From JABCPE02 sp963516675 (GTDB lineage: Bacteria; Bacteroidota; Bacteroidia; Flavobacteriales; Weeksellaceae), in NCBI GenBank assembly GCA_963516675.1, contig CAUQBH010000010.1:1-64000 (forward strand): a DNA stretch of 64,000 nucleotides, in the 5' to 3' direction. Shown piece by piece: positions 59,620-64,000 of this stretch. The notes beneath the pieces were generated by a model. It ran no database searches. It was given only the letters and a program-made list of their open reading frames with translations, and had not been told where the DNA came from. Every line of letters begins with the position of its first letter. The stretch's first letter is position 1. Made by a program: the position numbers and the translations under genes.

Positions 59620-60860
59620 TAGGGCTTTTTTGAGCTTTCGGGGGCTTTACCGATGCTTTCTGTCTGTGGTCTTGGCACAGATTCAATCTCAGTCCCGTAT
59701 ATCTCAGTAATATATGCAGCAGGGATAATATACCCAGCTCTTAAAAATTCTGAATCTATCTTAATCTGCTCATTGGGGTCTTTGGTTTGTGATACAGCGA
59801 TTTTAAATCCGTCTGGAATAGCATAACCAATGGCTTTCATGGCAGGAACAAGTTTATCATTCAAGATGGCCAAGATGTTTTTTTCATCAGCAAAAATAAG
59901 TTCTTTGAGAGTGTTCTCATGCACTGTTCCCTGTGCTTTAGAGCTTCCGTTTTCCGTAGTCATCGTCTGATGTAGTATCAATATGGAAAGCTCCTCCCGT
60001 ATGGCATTTATTTTCTGGAAAAACACATTAAAAGCATCACCTTTGCTGTTTTCCTTAATTTCAATTTCAGTACCTAATGGAAAGACGCCATAAGGAGCGG
60101 AGCCCATATCTTCGAGCCATCCTGCTACTTCGTTTTTAACCTGTTCGGACTGCGAGGCAATTTTAGCAATACGGATAGGCACTCCGAATAATTCCTCAAA
60201 CTCGTCCCAGCTTCCCCAAGAGTGGCGTTTTAAGATAGCATAAGGCACAGCTTTCTCTAGCAGTCCTATTTTATCATACATCTGCACTTCTATGAGCTGC
60301 TCTGGAAACTCTCTGTAAGCCAAGCCTGTATTCATAGCAATATCAGTAACGATGATGCCTAATTCTGGGATAACATGTCCCCGCTCTACAAGTTCCACTT
60401 CTTTTATTTCCCTATTCTCTACATTTTTAATCCAGACAACTTCTGTCCCAAAATAGACTGATTCATGCGCATACTTTAAAAAGTCTTCAAACCAAGACTT
60501 ATCCTTGATGTATTCGGTGCATTTATCATCTTTTCTACCCTCTTTATCTACAAAGATGAACTCCTTATTAGTAGTTCTAAAAGTTCTATTCTGGGTAATT
60601 CCTGTGAGCTGGCCGTCCATTAGAGCGTCATCATAGACCTCTTGAAGTAGGAAATTTTGAGGATATTCCTTACTTTGTCGCATGAGCCTTGCCCTCTGCC
60701 AGTCGTTGATTTCTTTTCGCCATATTCTTTTCTGCTGGCGTATTAAATCTACCATAAACTTAGTTACCTTACTGATGTTATTAGTATCAGAAGCACTAAG
60801 GTTTATTGGGTTTTTTAGCAGATTCCCGCTGATGTCTGTTGTATGCTGTATGTATTTCAT
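59619..60860 (-). CDS. phage portal protein, DUF935 (Mu gp29-like)
   Basis: A 413-residue portal protein forming the DNA-entry vertex of the procapsid. Recognised by the DUF935 pattern: RALMRQSK-type N-terminal region (DWQRARLMRQSKEYPQNFLL), ALMDGQLTGITQNR, PYAILKRHSWGSWDEFEELF and IILHQTMTTENGSSKAQGTV near the C-terminal half. It is slightly shorter than Mu gp29. Its start overlaps the next gene (upstream, 60857) by 4 bp. Confidence 0.88.
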   Translation of the reverse strand: MKYIQHTTDISGNLLKNPINLSASDTNNISKVTKFMVDLIRQQKRIWRKEINDWQRARLMRQSKEYPQNFLLQEVYDDALMDGQLTGITQNRTFRTTNKEFIFVDKEGRKDDKCTEYIKDKSWFEDFLKYAHESVYFGTEVVWIKNVENREIKEVELVERGHVIPELGIIVTDIAMNTGLAYREFPEQLIEVQMYDKIGLLEKAVPYAILKRHSWGSWDEFEELFGVPIRIAKIASQSEQVKNEVAGWLEDMGSAPYGVFPLGTEIEIKENSKGDAFNVFFQKINAIREELSILILHQTMTTENGSSKAQGTVHENTLKELIFADEKNILAILNDKLVPAMKAIGYAIPDGFKIAVSQTKDPNEQIKIDSEFLRAGYIIPAAYITEIYGTEIESVPRPQTESIGKAPESSKKP

Positions 60861-61354
60861 TTTAGTAATTGGTCTAATGTTTTGGTTAGTTTATCTTTAA
60901 TTCTTTCTTCTAAATAAGCAGATTTACCGATGAACTGTCTTTGTGGTAAATCTTGTGTTCCCTCGTTGTGATAGGCAGCATATCCTTTATAGGTGTAGAA
61001 TATTACCCGTAGTTTTTCTCTTCGTGCTCTGAAAGAGTTTCTCAGTTTGTCCCCACCGGTATTATGTCCTGTAAGTATAGCTCTGCCTATTTCTTTCTGC
61101 CCGAATTTGGTTAATGCTCCCATTTTGCCGTGCCGGTTGGTGCGGTATCGGGTAAGGTCTCTGCCCTGCCTGTCTGTGGTTTTTCTTTCTTTCCAAGAAT
61201 TTAAAGTGCTGTCATTAAAACCTTCGTCTTGAAAGTTCTTTTGAATAAAATTCAATCCCTCCACTTCTATAATTTTTAATGCCTGTTCGGGGATTTCTTC
61301 AGCAGCTTTATTAAGCAGGTCTTGTAAATCTTTTAAGTTGTTCATTTTTACCAA
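60857..61354 (-). CDS. phage virion morphogenesis protein (Mu G-like)
   Basis: A 165-residue basic protein of the phage virion morphogenesis/tail-completion family: a helical N terminus, SWKERKTTDRQGRDLTRYRT, then KLRNSFRARREKLRVIFYTY, YAAYHNEGTQDLPQRQFIGK. The H-N-E-G ... P-x-R-x-F-x-G motif is characteristic. It is coupled to the portal gene by a 4-bp overlap and to the preceding gene by 7 bp. Confidence 0.87.
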   Translation of the reverse strand: MVKMNNLKDLQDLLNKAAEEIPEQALKIIEVEGLNFIQKNFQDEGFNDSTLNSWKERKTTDRQGRDLTRYRTNRHGKMGALTKFGQKEIGRAILTGHNTGGDKLRNSFRARREKLRVIFYTYKGYAAYHNEGTQDLPQRQFIGKSAYLEERIKDKLTKTLDQLLK

Positions 61355-61773
61355 TGATTTCTATAAGTCTTGCGGCTTCCCAGTTTCATAAAAGGCACAG
61401 GTTCATCAGGCTGTCCATCTCCGTCTTTATCCTCCATTTTAAGAGGTAAATCTGCTTTCATTTTTCCGCTGGCAATTTCCTCCAGCCATTTCATCACCTC
61501 ATTGTAATCGTCTTTGTCTCCACCCGGCTTTCTGCGTTCTTTGAGTTCATAAAGAACCAGTTTTTTAAGATTTTTGAGCAAAAGCCCATTACGATTTTCT
61601 CCCTGCATCAGAAAGATTTTTTCTGTATCATAATAACTTCCCAGATAGGTTTTAAAAACATCTATGCTCTCCTGAATGATGTTCTCAACAACATTAGAGT
61701 CTGTTCCCTTTAATATATCCACGAAATCTAAAGGTGCTACGGTGTGTAATTCTTCTTTGGTTAAAAATGCCAT
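61348..61773 (-). CDS. phage protein gp36-like (DUF1320)
   Basis: A 141-residue protein with the layout of Mu gp36/DUF1320 head-tail connection proteins: FLTKEELHTVAPLDFVDILK, IQESIDVFKTYLGSYYDTEK, LLKNLKKLVLYELKERRKPG. It overlaps the next gene downstream by 7 bp. The role in head-tail joining is inferred from family and order. Confidence 0.75.
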   Translation of the reverse strand: MAFLTKEELHTVAPLDFVDILKGTDSNVVENIIQESIDVFKTYLGSYYDTEKIFLMQGENRNGLLLKNLKKLVLYELKERRKPGGDKDDYNEVMKWLEEIASGKMKADLPLKMEDKDGDGQPDEPVPFMKLGSRKTYRNHW

Positions 61774-61785
61774 TTTAAAAAGTCT

Positions 61786-62262
61786 TTAAATTTGTTTTAA
61801 ACTCATTTTAACTGTCTTGTATTTTGGTGCGAGCTTTCGGTAAATCATTGTATCAAAGCTGAGGCGGTAGGCAAAATTTCCTTTCATCGTCTGCGAATCG
61901 ATTTCGTCTCCCGTCTGCTCTAATGGTTTGAACTGCTTGCCATACAGAAACTGCAATTTTTCAGCAATAGCATCTAAAAGGTCTATTTCATTAAGCCCAT
62001 GTTCTGTATCCTCTGTATTTTGGTACTGATTGAGCCATCCATCCCTGCAATACAGCGTAACATCTACCGAAGCCCTGCCTTCTTGGTTTTGTTCGGTCAT
62101 GGTTTCCCAGTTGATACGGTTAATCCGAATAAGCGCTGCCACGAATAAATGGGGTTCTTTTTCTGCACTCATCTGTCCTCGGTCTAAATCTACTAGTTCA
62201 AGCTGGGAGATTGTCTGTAAAGCTTCTTTTATTTTGATAAATATTTCTTTTCTCGGTGTCAT
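61786..62262 (-). CDS. phage protein gp37-like
   Basis: A 158-residue protein in the place of Mu gp37 (DUF1834-like) structural proteins: KEIFIKIKEALQTISQLELV, HLFVAALIRINRINWETMTE, RASVDVTLYCRDGW. Its ~150-residue size and mixed alpha/beta pattern fit tail-terminator-type folds. It lies between the terminase and gp36-like genes in the same leftward operon. Confidence 0.65.
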   Translation of the reverse strand: MTPRKEIFIKIKEALQTISQLELVDLDRGQMSAEKEPHLFVAALIRINRINWETMTEQNQEGRASVDVTLYCRDGWLNQYQNTEDTEHGLNEIDLLDAIAEKLQFLYGKQFKPLEQTGDEIDSQTMKGNFAYRLSFDTMIYRKLAPKYKTVKMSLKQI

Positions 62263-62273
62263 TTCTTATATTT

Positions 62274-63869
62274 TTAAATTCTTCGTTTTCGGCTGCTGCT
62301 CCTTTTTCCTACAGCGGGCTTGGTGCTTTCCTTTCTTTTAGAATATCCAAAATAAGTCTGTATAAGAGTGATTCCCCTCTCTAAGGTATCGGGAGCATCA
62401 TCATTAGAACTTGTTCCTCTTTCAAAGGCTAAAATCTGCTTCATAAACGCCTCATAATCTTTTTTTGAACGGGTTTTAAGGCTTTCATCCCAAAAGAGTA
62501 TTTTCCTGAACAACGCATTAGTAATTCCCGTAGCGATACGGTTATGCTTGTCCCCCTCCTGATGTTTCGGCATGGGAGTGTTAGGACAGTGATTGTCCTC
62601 CGCTGCTTGAATGATAACAGGAAGATATACGGCTTCTTGTGCAGCAGTAGCATCAAAAAAGCCCATGATGTTATATCCTTTCTCCCGATATTTCTTTACC
62701 CATTCAGCACGGACCTCCATTGCGTAGTTGATTTCACATTTTTGACAGAATACCTCCAGCACGAAAATCTTCATGCCTTTAATTCCAAGCAGCACCCCTG
62801 CCTTGTAATCTCCATGAGCAGTATAAGACAAGTCCCAATGGTCAAGTATTCCGTCCCACACTTCATTTTCTGCAATATTGGTATGAATAATATCTTTTGC
62901 CTTGAATAGTTTACCCTCTTCAATAGGGTTATTAAAGTCTTCCCGCTGGGAAGTATAATAATCATCGGCTAATATGATTCTGATAATATCTTCTTTGGTA
63001 TCTCTCTCCGGCCAGCTTGGTTCCCAGTCAATATCCTTGTAATTTTCCTTAGTAATATTGGCGGTTGCCAAGTTGGTAATAGACTCATCAAAGTGAACGC
63101 TGTCCTGCCATTTATCTTTTAAATAGTCCAAAATGCCCTCTTTGACCATGTAATTGTTATTGACAATTACCATTCCCCTTTTTCTATGCAGGGCCTTTAC
63201 CAAGTCACCCACAATCTTTTCGCCATATTTATTGACCATATCTGGACGCTTAGCCCTGTCTCTGTCTTCTATATCGTCTAATATAGCCAAGTCCGGACGA
63301 AATGAACCAAAACGAAGCCCTCTAAATGGTTGATTTAACCCCAATGCTTTAAAGTGCTTTCCGTCGCTGGTTTGAAAATCTCCATCAGCCCAGTCTCCAT
63401 AACTAACCTGCATACCAAAATCTTTGATAAAACGCTCATTGCTGACCAAATGCGCCTGCAGGTCACTTAGTAAGATTTTAGCAAGTCCTTCATTGGCTCC
63501 GACGATAACAGGGAAGAATATTTTGTTATTCTCTTTCAGGTGACATATATTGCCCACATTTGCCTGTATAGATTTCCCCGCTCCTCTAAATTTCTTTCTA
63601 AACTGCCGTATAAAAGGGTCTTTATATACTTTGTTATAGTCTCTGATATGAAATTGAGGAGTAATAGCATCACCGAGAGGGAGGCCGCTGTAAACACCAA
63701 AATAATAGTCAAAAAACTCGCCGTAGTTTTCTGGTTTTAAAAGGCGCTTAACTCTTGCTTCCTGCTCTTCTGTACTTTCTTTTACGAGTGATTGGGAAGT
63801 AGCATCTCTAATCATCTTAGAAAGGCTGAAATATCGCTCTTTAGCTTCTTTAAGTTCGGTTTTAGTCAT
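62274..63869 (-). CDS. phage terminase large subunit (Mu gp28-like)
   Basis: A 531-residue DNA-packaging motor. The ATPase part shows KKFRGAGKSIQANVGNICHL (Walker A-like RGAGKS) and RPDLAILDDIEDRDRAKRPD (Walker B with DDIED). The nuclease part has HWDLSYTAHGDYKAGVLLGI (first acidic residues) and later FFDATAAQEA. All of it fits the TerL family and Mu gp28. It overlaps the preceding partial gene by 8 bp. Confidence 0.88.
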   Translation of the reverse strand: MTKTELKEAKERYFSLSKMIRDATSQSLVKESTEEQEARVKRLLKPENYGEFFDYYFGVYSGLPLGDAITPQFHIRDYNKVYKDPFIRQFRKKFRGAGKSIQANVGNICHLKENNKIFFPVIVGANEGLAKILLSDLQAHLVSNERFIKDFGMQVSYGDWADGDFQTSDGKHFKALGLNQPFRGLRFGSFRPDLAILDDIEDRDRAKRPDMVNKYGEKIVGDLVKALHRKRGMVIVNNNYMVKEGILDYLKDKWQDSVHFDESITNLATANITKENYKDIDWEPSWPERDTKEDIIRIILADDYYTSQREDFNNPIEEGKLFKAKDIIHTNIAENEVWDGILDHWDLSYTAHGDYKAGVLLGIKGMKIFVLEVFCQKCEINYAMEVRAEWVKKYREKGYNIMGFFDATAAQEAVYLPVIIQAAEDNHCPNTPMPKHQEGDKHNRIATGITNALFRKILFWDESLKTRSKKDYEAFMKQILAFERGTSSNDDAPDTLERGITLIQTYFGYSKRKESTKPAVGKRSSSRKRRI

Positions 63870-64000
63870 CTTGTAAAAGTTCTGTTATATAGGCATCAAA
63901 GTGAGGGCGAATTTCTTTGATAAGCTCTAAAATATTTTCTCTTTTTTTACCTTGGTTTTTAGCTGCTTTCTCCAGCATGTAAGAGCAGAAGGCATCGATA
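63862..64000 (-). CDS. probable terminase small subunit, C-terminal end only
   Basis: An open frame from the window edge leftwards, 45 codons plus stop: IDAFCSYMLEKAAKNQGKKR ... HFDAYITELLQDD. It is coupled to the terminase gene by an 8-bp overlap. The position is that of the Mu gp27-like small terminase. The residues seen are too few for a domain call. Confidence 0.5.
   Translation of the reverse strand, partial: IDAFCSYMLEKAAKNQGKKRENILELIKEIRPHFDAYITELLQDD

Larger units (their letters stand above)
47136..64000. mobile_element. Mu-like transposable prophage, right end outside window
   Basis: Gene order and content are those of a Mu-type phage: S24-type repressor, MuA-like and MuB-like transposition proteins, DUF3164, then the Mu head module (MuF-like protein, DUF935 portal, virion morphogenesis protein, gp36- and gp37-like, gp28-like terminase). 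It starts inside an ATPase gene. The left boundary is between about 47125 and 47150. The exact first base cannot be fixed without the right end. Confidence 0.9.

Overview
The window is low-GC DNA (about 33-35% by eye) from a member of the Bacteroidota, most likely a flavobacterium of the Riemerella/Chryseobacterium/Elizabethkingia type. The grounds are: promoters that match the Bacteroidota consensus TAnnTTTG rather than TATAAT, almost no Shine-Dalgarno sequences, a GG-leader peptide/radical-SAM cassette of the kind common in the phylum, AraC-free outer-membrane barrel genes with flavobacterial signal peptides, and a Mu-like phage with Bacteroidota-type transposase. The genus is an inference, not proven.

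Layout. (1) 1-7781: right part of an integrative element: truncated tyrosine integrase, Xre regulator, then a ribosomally made peptide cassette (outer-membrane barrel protein, GG-leader precursor, radical-SAM/SPASM maturase, C39-peptidase ABC exporter). (2) 7766-23094: a second element lying in tandem with the first, bounded by a 16-bp direct repeat and carrying the same arm-type repeat near both ends. It holds a restriction-modification operon (two methylase subunits, an unknown protein, a nuclease-helicase) behind a long structured leader, a decayed second copy of that operon around a YetF-like gene and an outer-membrane protein gene, a Rep-like gene, an excisionase-like gene, a three-gene AbiE-type toxin-antitoxin operon and its own integrase. 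(3) 23095-33670: conserved chromosome with purB, mnmE and purL and a few unknown genes. (4) 33830-38932: a run of short, AT-rich, co-directional genes for membrane proteins, lipoproteins and unknown proteins, with broken and duplicated members and a recurring intergenic segment. (5) 39075-40519: a one-gene islet (PD-(D/E)XK nuclease) between two copies of a sequence that looks like the 3' end of tmRNA. (6) 40504 to the right edge: a defence island (DUF2971 protein, HsdR, HsdS, a broken ATPase gene) that has been entered by (7) a Mu-like transposable prophage from about 47136 to beyond 64000.

How it works together. The chromosomal purine and tRNA-modification genes are ordinary. Nearly everything else is mobile and much of it is anti-phage or competitive in character. 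The prophage early genes (repressor, MuA/MuB transposition proteins, accessory genes) run rightwards and the head genes (MuF-like, portal, virion morphogenesis, gp36/gp37-like, terminase) run leftwards, converging at about 58370. Three non-coding structures inside the prophage, a structured leader before the restriction operon, and shared element-end sequences joined to two different attachment sequences are the least explained parts of the window.
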